Part shown: positions 23,851-36,420 of the stretch, piece by piece
Layout of the letters: each line of letters opens with the position of its first letter
How positions within the stretch are numbered: the first letter of the stretch is position 1
DNA from: Raphanus sativus
Lineage: Eukaryota > Streptophyta > Magnoliopsida > Brassicales > Brassicaceae
Assembly: GCF_000801105.2 (NCBI RefSeq)
Contig: NC_079518.1
Coordinates: 22,238,800 to 22,302,799, forward strand
Direction of reading: 5' to 3'
DNA length: 64,000 nt
Notes under the pieces: model-generated
The model's database searches: none
Seen by the model: only the letters and a program-made list of their open reading frames with translations
Told to the model about the DNA's origin: nothing
Made by a program: the position numbers and the translations under genes

Positions 23851-25398
23851 CGTGGGACACACGAGATCGTTTTCTGGTTGAGGTTGTAGTCGCAAAGGCG
23901 AAAGACAATCCAAGAAGAGAAGAAGGTTGTGGAGGAGAAGGTTATTAACGTTTGATGAAGTACCAGAGATGAAGATTTGGGATGATCAATAACCAACGAG
24001 AGATCCGAATTACTTTCTTTGGATGGGAATATTGCAAAGTAGATGAAACTGAACGGGAAAGCTGGTAATCTCTCGTCAAAGAACGCTAAAAGCCTAAAAC
24101 AGACGGAGACCATGATCTCAAAGAAGATCGAAATCTTGATTTTGTTGTTGCCATCATACACCTAATTAATTGTATGGAATTAAATATTTATAATAAAATG
24201 CACATATAATCCTTTGTCAAATGGACGTATACATATTCACATTACGTTATCTAAAACAATTAATTTTTCTTTTGGAAACAATATATCAGGTCACAATTAT
24301 GATTATAGAAAGCAAATTTACCTATCTTGTTATCACTGACGGCTTATCCGGAAAGATTGTAGACTATATAAGATCTTTTATTTTTGGACAAAGGACTGTC
24401 TAGTTTTGTTTCTTTTATGTTAAAAATTTACGTAAAATGTAGTCTGCATGATTGATTCTACGGCTATAAATATTTTTAAATGGCAGAAAAAGAAAAGAGA
24501 AAATCATTGTCACGTACAATGATTAAGTTGGAAAATATACAGAGCTATATATATAAATATGTAAATAGTTACAGCTGCCTAGCATGCAATGTAGCGGGAA
24601 AGCGAGTGCATGGACTTCAGTGAGTTTGTCTCATATAATGCCATTTTAACTTTTAACCTAAAGAGAAAATTCTCACGTTCTCACTCTTTTTTCAACCAGA
24701 ATACGAAAAAAAAACAATTGCCAGAGTCAATAAAGCATCAGACAAACAACTAACCACATGAAAAAGGTTAAAAAAAAACAACTAACCACATACACACTTC
24801 ATGTACGTTGATGTTTATTGATGGCTATGTACACATTCTAAAATATCATCGGGAATACAAACTCTTAAACAAGATTACTGTTACACTATTATCATCTGAT
24901 AAAATGTATACAAAATTATCAAAAATAAATCTTAAACTTAATTATTACTTAGCATATATTTTTACAAATATGGTATTGTGTTCACCTGTTATTATATGAA
25001 TTTTAATATTTTCTAATTAAAAGATAATATATGTTCCTGAGTCGTTATAATAACAGTACAAAATATTGATTTCTTTGTATAGAAGTACTAGGTCTATATC
25101 TATCATAATCACGACTGAATTTGTTAAGAACAGACACTTAACTCAAGAGAAGAGCTCTTTTTCAAAAAAAAAAAAAACTCAAGAGATAAGCTAAACTAAA
25201 AATCATAATTAAGAATACATTGCAATTAAAAATGTTCATAGGATATATCAGATTCGCAGATTACAAGGGAATTCTTATGTAGATTCTGTTATTTTCTAAT
25301 ATTTAATTACTTTAATATCGAATTTCTAGATACCAACTACTTCGTCTGAACCTAAACCAGATCTACATAAGAATTCCACATTCTCTGCCTCATCTTCT
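23851..25398. other. LINE 5' leader remnant and AT-rich WOX4 3' flank
   Basis: 23,851-24,160 is likely the LINE leader. 24,180-25,398 is AT-rich; short frames at 24,221 and 24,808 show no features. No gene can be supported. Confidence 0.45.
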
Positions 25399-26447
25399 TC
25401 ACCTACCTTCAGGGTACAATGGGAAAAGCTCAAGGGTTACATTATCAATGATTTTGTTAAAAGTAGTTGCCATTGTAGCATTTCTACTACTATTTATGTT
25501 TCGTCTGCTATCTATCTCCAAGTTCTCAAATCCCCAGCTCCTACATGTCCTCTTGTACTCATTCTCTTCCACTAACTCCCCCTTCTCAACCATTGAGTCT
25601 CTCTGCACAAACATTAAACCAAACTTATAAGTTATAGTTAATTAAAAACCCATAAGAAAACTATATAAACTAATCCTTAACCAATACACACCTTGATCAC
25701 CTCAAGTGACGATGTTGTTGTTGTTTTCGTTGTTACACTTGTGTTATTGATATTTGTTTTCTTGAAGCTTCTTTGGCAACTTAAGCTGATGAAGTTGTTC
25801 CTCTTCTGCTTCTGTCTCTCCCGGGCTTTGTGGTTCTGAAACCAGTAAAATACATTCTTTCCTTCGATTTTTCCATATTTACCGAGTTGAGAAGTGATTT
25901 GCTCGATCTGTTGCGCATTAGGAGTGCGCATTCCACCTTTGTATAACATCTCAAGTATCCCTATCTGTTCTTGAGTTGGGTTCCACCTTGTCCCTCCCGA
26001 GTGCGTCTCCACCTAACATACCTTATTTGTTAGTTGGAAGGAAATTTTAATATAATAGAAGACGGAATGAACAAATTAAGTCATTACAATTAGGCAAAGT
26101 GTTAGGTATATGGCTAGTTTGCAAAAATAATAATATTGTGAAGATAAAATTATGGATGATGTAGAATAATATGTTGAATGTAAAATAAGGTAACTGACTT
26201 GAGGAAGGTCTCGTTTGTGGTCAATAGAGTATTCAAATTTTCTTGGACAGGTTTGATCGGGTTTAATGAAGGTCTTGAGGTCGAAAGTAGCGGAAGTGAC
26301 GCCGGAGGAAGAAGGAGGAGGAGAGCAAGGACTGCTAGATAGCTTAGGGGCGAGAGGACGGAGCCGTTTGCAGCTTAGGCTAAGGGATGGTGGCGAATCA
26401 TGTTGTTCCCACGACGAAAACCCATTGGAAAACTCATGAACCTTCAT
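25399..26447 (-). CDS. WOX4: WUSCHEL-related homeobox 4
   Basis: Three exons on the minus strand: 26,447-26,199, 26,012-25,692 and 25,602-25,399. Introns start GTCAGT and GTGTGT and end TTAG and GCAG. The protein has 257 residues (about 251 in Arabidopsis from memory). Exon 1 gives [13 protein letters not shown] and the [11 protein letters not shown] motif typical of WOX4. Exon 2 carries the homeodomain, about residues 90-155 ([20 protein letters not shown], then [19 protein letters not shown] in helix 3). Exon 3 ends with the WUS box [11 protein letters not shown] (246-256). In Arabidopsis WOX4 is a nuclear regulator of (pro)cambium cell division downstream of the TDIF peptide-PXY receptor pathway. 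No defect is seen. The first donor (GTCAGT) is slightly unusual but gives the expected junction. With HSFB4 it marks conserved gene order. Confidence 0.96.
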
Positions 26448-26498
26448 TGCTCTAATACTTTATTTCGAAAATGTTGTCTCGTTTCAAGACTTGGCTGA

Positions 26499-26506
26499 TA
26501 TATATA
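26499..26506 (-). promoter_or_regulatory. WOX4: TATA box of WOX4
   Basis: TATATATA lies 52 bp upstream of the ATG, which would give a short leader of about 25 nt. Confidence 0.55.
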
Positions 26507-26772
26507 GAAGATATTGTGAACAATATTGATGTGTAATGAATAAATTATAATAACTATAATTGGTGATATCCAGTTGGCTAGGACAAATTATGGAAAAGAA
26601 CAGATGATTTTTACAAAAGTGGGACGTCGGGAAACCAAAGACCAAATGATGGGTTATGGTTGACTTTTATCATTAAAAATCTCTTTATCTTTTTTTTTTG
26701 TAAAATTAAATATTAGGAAAGAACTGCATTTGATAAAGACCAAATTTCACACTTAGTAAAGACAGTGAAATC

Positions 26773-26921
26773 CAGTGGCGAAGTCAAGAAATTCTTTGAG
26801 GAGGGGTCAATTAACTAATTATTACAAGATTTTCTCCCCTATACATGTACTTTTTACAAAAATAAAAAAAAAATTACCTGGGTCAATTGACCCTCTTGCC
26901 AATATGCTCGCTCCGCCACCG
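26773..26921. mobile_element. Short hAT-type MITE (149 bp) with perfect 8-bp target duplication
   Basis: The ends are CAGTGGCGAAGTCAAG and TGCTCGCTCCGCCACCG (inverted, CxGTGGCGRAG). GTGAAATC flanks it on both sides (26,765-26,772 and 26,922-26,929). It lies about 330 bp upstream of the WOX4 start codon, so it may sit within the WOX4 promoter. Confidence 0.85.
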
Positions 26922-27417
26922 GTGAAATCTATGATTTATTTTTAGAAAGTGAATTTTCGGAGTGAATATTGATAGGCGGACGTGTGTGATGTGTCTATGT
27001 ACTCAGAATACATGCGTACGTGTGTGATGAGTTCAAGTTTGCATGTTACTTTGAACCATGCATAATATGTACCAACCAAAATTCATGTGTATTCTCTCAC
27101 GCGTGGATTGAGAACGGCTATTCCCTGTATATTAAAAGAAATGCATTCGTATGCGTTCACATTATATTTTATAAATATGCAGACGTATTGTTTTCATAAT
27201 CATTTGACATTTAATGTATTCACACACTAAGTTTTTAATTACATTTGAGATAATTTAATGTGTTTGCATTCTATATTTTTTAATAAACTCTTTTGATTCA
27301 TACATTTTTAACATTTGTAATAGTGAACTGAAATTATTTAAAATTTTCTTTGTATAATTACTGAGTAATATTATCTTTAAAAAAATCATTAAGATTCGCA
27401 TCAGCTAAAATGCTGGA

Positions 27418-27672
27418 GTGAAAATGTTTCAAAAATTGAAAATTTCATATCTAACTTGGTTTCTTGAAAAGAGACATGTGACAATGCTATACTCCAAGTG
27501 TAAAGATTATTTCAAAATGTTACCTTTGATAACTGTGATATCAGATGGTCTCTATACAACACATGAAGGTTTCTTTCAAAGCTTTTCTCGGGTCCATAAA
27601 GAGAACACTTTACTGTTGGGTTCTTTAGAAGAACTTGACAAGATTGAGAGGAAGAGACAGGTTGGTGAGAAC

Positions 27673-27712
<40 letters not shown>

Positions 27713-27891
27713 TAACTCTAAACCATGTTTTATGGTCGTGTCCATGGATGGTTGATGGTCTGAGCGAGAATAACTATAAGGGATTTCTTTTTTCTAAAGC
27801 AATCGAAGTTAAAGATAAGTGGTTGACTTCTAATAATGTTTTCGTATGTGATTATTTAAATCTAATGTGTTTTGTTTACCGTTTTAGATGA
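27418..27891 (+). other. Unrecognised 157-codon open frame with poly-Asp microsatellite
   Basis: An open frame with a (GAT)n tract (about 27,673-27,712) encodes a run of aspartates. Downstream words ([33 protein letters not shown]) look protein-like, but I cannot name a family. No intron or promoter is evident. It may be an exon remnant of a nuclear gene or a chance frame. Confidence 0.3.
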
Positions 27892-28437
27892 TCATAAGAT
27901 CACATGAAGAATCTGATGCAAGATCAAATCGAGAAGACATGGGAAACATGCTATGTGTCTACTCACATCAACATTAATCAAAATTTACATTATTAAACTC
28001 AATAAAAATCAATTTCTGTGAGTATAAATATACAACTTTTTATATTATGTCTAAGTTCAAACAACAATAGATTATCTTATATAAAATACAAAATCTTAAA
28101 ATGTCACCATTATTGTTTGTACAAACAATACAAATAATATTATATGTCCTTTTTCTTAAACTATTATTTAGATTTTATTTGATTTTGCAAGCATTTAGAA
28201 ATTTAAAAATGATACCATTGGTTCGACATAAGAATTGTCGAAAGTTGATATAAAATGAAGCCAACCAAATATAATAGTTTTAGGTTTATCACCGAAAAAT
28301 GAAAAACCTCGATCACTTCAACCGAATAAAACTAAATAAATATGGATTTAGAATGATATTTATATTTTAGGAGGATAAACAAAATAACTTAATACCGAAC
28401 GAATATCCAGATTAAACATATATAATGTCTTTTTATC

Positions 28438-28971
28438 TTAAAAAGTAGGATTGGGCAAAATATCCAGAACTGAAGAACCAATCCAAAACCGAACCGAAAA
28501 TCAGGGTCCCGAACTCGATCAGATATGGGGTAAATAACCGAGTGGTTCCTAAACTGATGTATCCGAAGAACCGGTACTCAACCCGAATCGAACCGAAAAC
28601 AGAATGAGTATCCGAAAATTTCTGAAATGTAAATATATATTTAAAAATATTATTTATAATAATATGTATACATATTTTAAATTAAATATATTAATTATTT
28701 TTGTGTATTTTCAGATAAAATATGATAGTCTGCATAGAAAAAACCGTATCAAATAGTAATTTTAGTTATTTTTAGTACATTTGGGTAGTTTGGGTACAAA
28801 ATACCCGAACCGAATCGGGTAATATAGTTACTTTGAGAATGAACCAGTTCAGATATATTAGTTATTTGGTTATTTTAAGGTTTTTTTACATCAAAACCGA
28901 ACCTACTCGAACCTGATAGGACTCGACTCGAATCCGACTCGGATATCTAAATACTTATGCCTATTAAAAAG
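28438..28971. mobile_element. Non-autonomous hAT element (518 bp) with perfect 8-bp target duplication
   Basis: TTAAAAAG occurs at 28,438-28,445 and 28,964-28,971. The element runs 28,446-28,963, starting TAGGATTGGGCA and ending ATACTTATGCCTA (inverted, decayed). The interior is ACCGAA/CCGAACCGAA-rich arms around an AT core, like the element at 19.7 kb. Confidence 0.8.
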
Positions 28972-29021
28972 TTAACAAAATCAATAATCTCATTCCGTGA
29001 AAAGCACGGGTTATTTGCTAG
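28972..29021 (+). mobile_element. Helitron 3' terminus
   Basis: Hairpin CCGTG-AAAAG-CACGG (28,995-29,009) is followed by GTTATTTGCTAG (CTAG 29,018-29,021) and T. The hAT element at 28.4 kb appears to have landed inside this Helitron. Its 5' end is not identified. Confidence 0.7.
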
Positions 29022-29641
29022 TAGCAATATATTACTAAACCGTGTACCACATTTATATCTCTCTCCGAACTTTTTAGTAGACTAGTTGAATTGTTATAGA
29101 AGCTGTTGATAGCACGTCATGGTACTGCCGCTCGCGCTGAACAAATTAATTAGCTTATCAAACCGGATAAATGGGATTCATGTAAGATAAGCGAGTCAAA
29201 CAAGAAGTTTTTTTTTTTTTTGGTACAAAGAAAAAAACAACACGGTATGCAAAATAATGATAAGAAAAGCCAAATGGTATTAACAAGTAATGATATTATG
29301 AAGCTTTTGTACAAAAGTATAAATGATTTTTTCGGTAATCATATTAAGTTTCATACCATTTTTATAGTTTTGCAATGTTGTTTAGAAACTTATTAATGAA
29401 TAACAAAAAACATAAACAACCCATTATATATAAACTCTGAATTATATTCTATATACAGCAAATAATATAATAAAAACAATATGAATATCGAATTCTGAAA
29501 ATTTAATTAATGTATATATAATAATAAATAGTTTTCCTTATTTTAGAGAAGTATATTTGAAAATAAAAAATCTAAAAGATGAAACCTTTTTGTAAATTAA
29601 TAACTTGATAGATTATTAAATCATCATAGTCACAATATTAT
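29022..29641. other. AT-rich spacer
   Basis: No gene or repeat with recognisable ends is seen. Confidence 0.5.
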
Positions 29642-29914
29642 TAATTTATAGAATATATATATATATATATTTTTTTTTTTTTAACTTTGAAAATTCCATA
29701 AAAATTAGAAGGTTTGGGTGTGAAGCCCGATACAAAAAATTACACGGCCATCCAGGCGGGATAGACCAGCCCACGGACACAAAGCCCAGCTATACCAAAA
29801 ATTTACTAAGACAAAAGAGAAGGGTTAGAAGAACTGAAACCAAGAGCAGAGCAGGGAGAAACCCGGAGGAGCCTTCTGCTTTCTTGAGAGCGGATCAAGC
29901 CTGAAGAGAACGGT

Positions 29915-32900
29915 TTACTTGATATCCTTAATAACGACCTGAGCCTGACGAGCTATACCATTATGCAGCCTAGAGTTTCTTTCCTTCCAAATATGATAAA
30001 TAGAGGCTTGGAAGAATAACCTTGTGATGAGCATCAAGTTCTTATCTCTAGTATGGTCTTTTAGCCATCTCAAACCATCTTCAAAGAGAGAGGGAGGAGA
30101 GAGATACATCCTGTTACAGAAAAAAGACCAGAATTCCGAAGAATACTGACAATCAAAGAAGAGATGCTGTCGATTCTCATCACTAGCGTTACAGAGAATA
30201 CACACCGAAGGGACTTGAAGCCCCCAGTGCATTAATCTGTCCCTAGTGCTCAGTCTGTTCCTAGAAACAATCCACGTAATAAACGCATGCTTGGGAATAC
30301 GACCAGCGAACCATACCTGATCACACCAAGAGACCACAGGACCCTGAGGATGAAGTGTCTGCCAAGTCTCTGACGATGAGAAGCTGGCTTTTGGGTGGCT
30401 GTTTCCACAGTTCCAGAGAAAAGTATCATCATTTTCAGACTGCAAAATCGGAGCTGCGTCCGGTAAGCAATTCTTGAGAAGAACCAGAGTGGGGTTTCTG
30501 CTACGGGAGTGAGCTAGCCACCAACCATCATGTCTCAATGCATCAGCCACAGAAGCAGAAATAGATAGTCCCGAGAGCATAGGACCCAAGGATCCAACAA
30601 TTTCAATCAGTGGACCCATACCAGTCCAGTTTTCAAACCAGAAACTAGCTGAGATACCTGAACCAACTTCACACACAACAAAAGAACGAGCCACCGGTCT
30701 CAACTTGCAGATGCTACGCCAAATCCAACTTCCGCAGGATGTTGCATCCAAGTCCCAAAAATTTCTGTCACCAATGAGCCGGAGCCTCACCCAGGAGACC
30801 CAAAGAGATCCACCAGAAGCAAAGATCAACCAAATAAGCTTTAAGCCCAGAACCGTATTCCACTCCGCAAGTCTCTTGAGGCCTAAGCCTCCTGATTCTT
30901 TTGGTGTACACACTGAGTCCCAAGAGACCTTTGCCCCTCTAGCAGAAGTGGTATTTCCACGCCACAAGAAAGCATTGCAGAGTTGTTCAAGCTCGGAAAT
31001 ACACTGCTTCGGCAGAACAAAGATGGAAGCCCATAAGGATATAGTAGAATAAATGACAGATTTGATCAACTGAAATCTTCCAGCAAAGGAGAGATGCCTG
31101 GAGGTCCAAGAATTGAAACGCATCGTGATCTTATCCAAGAGAGGTTGATAATCTGACTTCGTCATTTTCTTTGAGGTCAGAGGAACCCCTAGATAGCGCA
31201 CTGGTAAGGCACCCTGAGTGATACCAGCAGCCTCTGCCAGAGCTTTACAACGAACAGAACAACCTCCATCTATCATCACTTCACTCTTTGTTCTACTGAT
31301 GCTGAGTCCAGACACTGCTTTAAAATCCTCCAAGATAGCTAAGATCCCCAACAATGATTCTTGGGTTCCATCAAAGAAGATCAAAACATCATCTGCAAAA
31401 CTGAGATGAGTTATCAGCGGAGCCTCACAAGATGAGTGGATTCTGAAAGCTTGATTCATAACTCCTTCGTCCAGCTTTTTAGATAGAACATCCATTGCTA
31501 GAACAAAGAGAAGGGAGGAGATCGGATCTCCCTGCCTCAAACCCTGTTTCCCTCTGAAGAAACCATGTAATTCCCCATTGATCACCATACTGTAAGAAGG
31601 CGTAGTCACACACTCTTTAATGTAGTCAATGAAGCCCGGTGGGAGCTCTATAGCCTTCAAAATGTTGAGCAGAAACTCCTAGTTAAGATTGTCATAGGCC
31701 TTGGTAAGATCAACCTGATTTCTCTGCACAATCTCCGCAACAAAGAGTTGAAGACGTTTCTTTAGGATACGCGAGATGACCTTATATGTGGTGGAACAGA
31801 GAGAGATTGGTCTGAAGAGATGAAGACGATCCGCACCAGTGACTTTAGGGATCAAAGATATGGCTGTAACATTCACTCCAGAGTGTAATCTCCGAGACTG
31901 AAAGAATTCCAAGACCGCAGCAACAGTGTGAGAGCCAACAATCGACCAAGCCTCTTTATGAAACTCAACCGAGAACCCATCAGCACCAGGTGCTTTACTT
32001 CTAGGCATTGCAAGAAGAGTTCTAGAAATCTCGTCCTCTGACGGAAGATCTAAAAGAGAGGAATGTAAGGCTGCAGGACATCTGTAGGAATATAGCCTCT
32101 GAATATCTGCAATCTCCATCGGTGAAACCCCCACATTAACTGAGCCGAGAAGATTCTGAAAGTAAGCAATTATCATTCCAATAATCTGATATTTGTTGAC
32201 TATCCTCTGATCATCTACCGTGAGAAGAAACCTGATCGCGTTCCTCGCCTGATGAGCTAAAACCGCTTTGTGAAAGAACCTGGTGTTAGCATCTCCTTCA
32301 AGCAACCAACGAATACGAGAATTTCTGCTGTAAAAAATCTCTAAGGCCGTTTCGAAGAATCTCCAGTTCTTTCTAGCAATGAACTCCTCTCTAAAAGAAG
32401 CTGGGGAAGGGGAAGTCATCATATTTATCTGAACCTCCTGCAACTTAGCCCAAGCCTCCTTAGTTTTTTTGCTGAATATTTTCGAACCCCTCCTTGTTTA
32501 ATTTTCTACAAGCAGCTCTGATATTCTTTAGCTTCTTGGAGAGAGTAAACATGGTGGAGCCTACCTGAGTCTCCAAATTCCAAGCATCTTCAATAACTTG
32601 GAGGAACTTAGGATGAGTAGCCAAGAAAGAGAAATATATAAATCTCGACCTTCGATCATACTGCTCTGAAGATAGATCTAACAGACACGGGCTATGATCT
32701 GAATCTCCTTGAGCACCAAACTGAGCAACCACATCTGGGAAGGTCTCCCTCCACTTTGAATGACCTAGAACCCTGTCCAATTTCCGCAGAATAGGGTCCT
32801 CAGGTCTGTTGTTTGTCCAGGTAAAGAAGGTACCACGTGTCTCCACATCTGCCAGATCACATTGATTCAAACAAGCTTGGAAATCACACATACCTCTTAC

Positions 32901-33503
32901 TGGGAGAGGATAAGGCAAAATAGAGAAGTGCTCCGTCGCGGTTAGAATTTGATTAAAATCCCCAAGTACCACTAAGGGAGCCCTCTGAGTAAGGTGATGA
33001 CTTGAAATTTCCTGAAGATCTCTCCACAACTGGTGCCTCTGACCCTCAGTGTTGAAGGCGTACACAAAAGCCGCAGAGAAAGAAGTCTCCGAAACAGGAT
33101 CCAATACACTACAAAAGAGCATTTGTTCTGACCGGCTGAGAACCATAACTGAGACCGCGGGGTCCCAGACCACAATTATTCTGCCTCCAGAAGACTGACA
33201 AAGGTTACTATCAAACCTCCATCCCGGAAGAGTACTACTAATTACCGATAAAATATTATCATCCCGAGTGTGAGTTTCCAGGAAAGTGCCGACTGAGACG
33301 TTATTGTCGTTCACCCATCTTCTCACACTCCTCTGCCGATCAGTACCACAAAGACCTCTAACATTCCAGAAAAATATCTTCATATATACAGATGCGGGTG
33401 GCAAGCACCAAAAGGTTACTGAGAACGTTCCTTTCCCGAAAAGAAACTTCGGGATTAAAACGGGGAGCTGATCTTCGAAGGACTCATGTTGTTGGCCCGC
33501 CAC
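29915..33503 (-). pseudogene. LINE ORF2 (endonuclease, reverse transcriptase, zf-RVT), three breaks
   Basis: Endonuclease: MKIFFWNVRGL begins at 33,383, with ETHT, LGDFNQ and SDHSP in order, as in APE-type endonucleases. At 32,464-32,470 a run of seven T (seven A in sense) shifts the frame by one base. The next frame (32,443-31,679) carries the first RT motifs (SKAPGADGFSVEF, PKVTGADRLHLFRPISLC). Between QRNQ and VDLTKAYDN about 40 residues of the usual RT are missing. TAG at 31,679-31,681 replaces a Trp of NLNWEF. After it come QGLRQGDPISSLLF and FADDVLIF (the FxDD catalytic motif, intact), then a zf-RVT region (WCDQVWFAGRIPKHAFITW). There is no RNase H domain. Confidence 0.9.
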
Positions 33504-33516
33504 AGAGCCTCCTGCC

Positions 33517-34894
33517 TCATGGCTCTACGGGTCCAACGAGAATGCTTTGTAGTCCAAACCGAACCTGGGTCGTCCTCTGGCACCTCAGGAGCAGCCTGAG
33601 AGTCCAAAGGTGCCGGTTGAACCGGGGGAGGTCTGAAGGTATCAAAAGAGGATCAGCATCACCATCAGGAAGGTGAGAGGATTCAGTAACAGAAGAGTGG
33701 AAGCTCGTCGGAACCGATGGTGGTAAGGATTCCACCTTAGAGGCACTTCTCCCTCGGGCTCGAGATCGAGACCTCCGTCTCCTATTCTTTCTCTTCTTAC
33801 TTTTCAGTGCAGCTACAGAAGAGGCGATGGTAGGTTCCTCTACTTCCTTAGATGGGTCCAAAGGGGGAACCACCAGGTTCACAGGAGGAATGGGAACCTC
33901 AGATTCAATCTCAGAGGCTACAGGAAGAATAGGGATCTCTGATTCATCCTCTGGTTCCTTTTGAAGAGAGATGGTTGTTGTCGCATCAACCATTTTTTTC
34001 GCCTTATTCTTTCTCTGGGTAGAAGGATGTGCTTTCCTTGCAAGAGGCTTGAAACATCGATTAAGGAGATGTCTAAATTTCCCACAATTGATGCACAGAG
34101 GGGGTAACCTTGGATAGGCTACATCAATCCTCACCGAGTTTCCCTCAGAATCTCTAACCACAACCGCTTCCGGTGGAGGATGATCTAGAGTTATCTCGAT
34201 CTTGACCTTGGTATCCCCAAAATGATAAGGATCAAGTCTTGATTTCTCAGTGTGCAACGGCTCACCAATAGCACTCGCTACTACACTAATACCGTCGAGA
34301 GAATATAGTTGAGGAGGAACATTCTTCAGAATGGCCCAGGTTGGGGCAGTCCGAAGCTCCAGCGCAGCCAGGTTACTTTCAGGAGAAAGCACAGTTGTCT
34401 ACTTGCCAATAACCAACTTGCAAGGCCCATTCCCGAGACTGAACTGAAGGAATGAGAATGAGACATGAGGATTCCGAGACTTTACGAACGGTTATGTTAC
34501 CGAATTTTCCCCAAATCGGATTCAAATCGTTAAAGATCCTCTCCGGTGAGGGAATTCTTCCATGAAACTGAGCCACAAGATGGTCTTTCCATAGGTCTGC
34601 GGTTTTCAGTAAAACTTTGGGCGGAGCCTGAACCACTGGAATACCATTCTCCATGGTGGACGGAGCAGAGATTTTTCTTAGATTTCTGAGGGAAGATTTG
34701 AAACGTTCCGCATACGTAGGAGCCTGAGCGAAAGGAATCTCTTTCGGGATAGAGGAGCCCTGGAGCTTCATCTCAATATCCAAATTGAGTTCACGAACAG
34801 AGTGGACCGAGATGGAAGAAGACGACGGCGGACCCTGCGGAGGGGACGACGACGGAGACATTTGGTAAGAAAGAAGGAAGGAGATAATTCTCAT
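33517..34894 (-). pseudogene. LINE ORF1 (DUF4283 and zinc knuckle), frameshifted
   Basis: This is the nucleic-acid-binding, gag-like first ORF. The likely start is ATG at 34,861 (MSPSSSPPQGPP), 11 codons inside the longest frame. The first frame stops at about 34,379 after WQVDNCAFS; the sense continues one base over (SPESNLAALELRTAPTW). A small deletion with frameshift therefore lies at about 34,385. The second part has PPQLYSLDGISVVASAIGEP, then the knuckle CINCGKFRHLLNRC (C-x2-C-x4-H-x4-C intact) and a basic, Ser/Arg-rich C-terminus (SKKRKNRRRRSRSRARGR). It ends just before ORF2. Confidence 0.85.
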
Positions 34895-35041
34895 CCACCG
34901 GCATAAGGCTAGGAGGCGGTGGCGCTTCGGAAGGAAACCCTAATCGCCCAAAAAGAAGCAGTCGCAAGAGAGAGAAAGACCCATTTTTCTCTCTTTCTCT
35001 TTACTTTTACCCTCTACTTAATTGCCTCTAATTTATAGAAT

Positions 35042-35866
35042 TTTTTACTATAGATGTCTTGAGTTCTTAACTTCTTATAATTTAGGCGGAATGTTGAAGT
35101 ACTATAAATTAATTATAGTCTTTTATAATACGTGGGTATCAAAAGACTTCTATATTCATTGAGATTGAAGACATTGACGCATGAGCCAATAGGTTTGCTA
35201 TTATTATTTTTTTTCTAAATTAATATGTTTGTTTTGAAAAAATGACTTTTTTAGAAAAAAAAATTTGTGCTTTGTTGGCATCTAGATAGTTTGACATGCT
35301 GGAGCTAAAGAAAATCCAGCGAGTCGCCGTTTCAAATAATAGGTTTGCAGTTACAAGATTAGGTGTAAAATATTTTGGATCAAATATAACAAATACATGT
35401 GAGTTAATAGAAAAATCCAAACTAAAACCTTGACAAGATCTCTCATTAATTCTACATGCTGCAGCCCAGTAGGGACATCATTTTTCTCTCGCCTTTCTTC
35501 GTCTCAAGAAATTATTTTAGAAAACACACAGAAAAGTTAGCTTTAATGATATGATGTCGAGTGCTTTTCGGTGGCTCTCAAGTCGCAACTACTTTATATA
35601 AAGAAAAGAAGAACAATAAGAAGAATGAAAAGAAGCAGAAGAAGAATGAAATAAGGGAGCAAACGTGTTGTTATAAATAACCACTAACTAAGGAAATAAC
35701 GATGCCATACCGTCTTATATATGTATGAGTAATGTTTGGGTTCACTCTCTCTGTAGATTCATCCACCAATAAAATTCTATTTTTTATATTTAATATCTTT
35801 TAAAAAAGAAAATAAAATATTGTCATGTTTATAAAATTAAAGAATAAAAATAAATAAAAATATTAC
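35042..35866. other. AT-rich spacer
   Basis: No gene is seen. ACCACTAACTAAGGAAATAAC (about 35,680) recurs imperfectly at about 36,672 (ACCACTAGCTAAGGAAATAGC). These 37-bp imperfect direct repeats flank about 950 bp that includes the Emigrant-type MITE, possibly a duplication. Confidence 0.45.
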
Positions 35867-35868
35867 TA

Positions 35869-36047
35869 CAGTGAAACCTCTATAAATTAATAATATTGGG
35901 ACTACACCAAAACTATATTTTTTAATTAATTTATAGAGATTATTAATTTATCGAGGTACTAATTGAACCAAAAACTCAATTTGGGACTATGAAATTATAT
36001 TAATTTATAGAGAATCTATCGATTATTAATTTAAAGAGGTTATACTG
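35869..36047. mobile_element. Emigrant-type MITE (Tc1/mariner/pogo-related)
   Basis: The left end CAGTGAAACCTCTATAAATT matches the known Emigrant terminal repeat (CAGTAAAACCTCTATAAATT) with one change. The right end is the inverse (AAAGAGGTTATACTG). TA flanks both sides (35,867-35,868; 36,048-36,049). The length is 179 bp, without coding capacity. Confidence 0.88.
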
Positions 36048-36059
36048 TAGTTGGAAACA

Positions 36060-36420
36060 AAAAAAAACTTTTTAAAAAAATAATTTTAATACTATCGGTA
36101 AAACACTAAACCTTAAACCCTAAATATTAAACTCTAAATTTTAAATACTATATTCTAAACTCCTGAGTAAATCTTAAGCCTTAGATAAATCTTAAATCCA
36201 AGGGTTTAGAATTTATCCAAGGGTATGATTTATTCAAAGGTTTAATATTTAGAGTTTAGGATTTAGTGTTTTGGTGACGGTACTAAAACTACTTAAAAAA
36301 ATCAAGGATATAGAATTTGTCCAAAGATTTAGAGTTTATACAAGAGCTTAGGATTTAGGATTTTAAGTTTAGCATTTTGCTGATAATATTATTTTTTTTA
36401 AAAAAATATATTTTTGTGCA
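36060..36420. repeat. Inverted repeat rich in CTAAACCCTAAA words
   Basis: ACACTAAACCTTAAACCCTAAA on the left and TTTAGAGTTTAGGATTTAGTGTTTT further right are inverted copies, suggesting a fold-back MITE. No target duplication was settled. The telomere-like words are spaced irregularly. Confidence 0.5.

Larger units (their letters stand above)
29655..35028 (-). mobile_element. Full-length but defective LINE, 5.4 kb, with 13-bp target duplication
   Basis: TAATTTATAGAAT flanks it at 29,642-29,654 and 35,029-35,041. On the minus strand it starts GAGGCAATTAAG. Then come a leader, ORF1 and ORF2, and a 3' UTR ending in a poly(A)/(TA)n tail (29,655-29,683 as T/TA on the plus strand). The complete 5' end and clean duplication show one unbroken insertion by target-primed reverse transcription. 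Several coding breaks (see the two ORF entries) mean it cannot move on its own. Confidence 0.92.

Noticed and set aside
36090..36360. Interstitial telomere (CCCTAAA) tract
   Set aside because: The words are irregular and inverted (CTAAACCCTAAA / TTTAGAGTTTAGGATTTAG), so a fold-back MITE fits better; the same applies to about 58,105 and 63,433.
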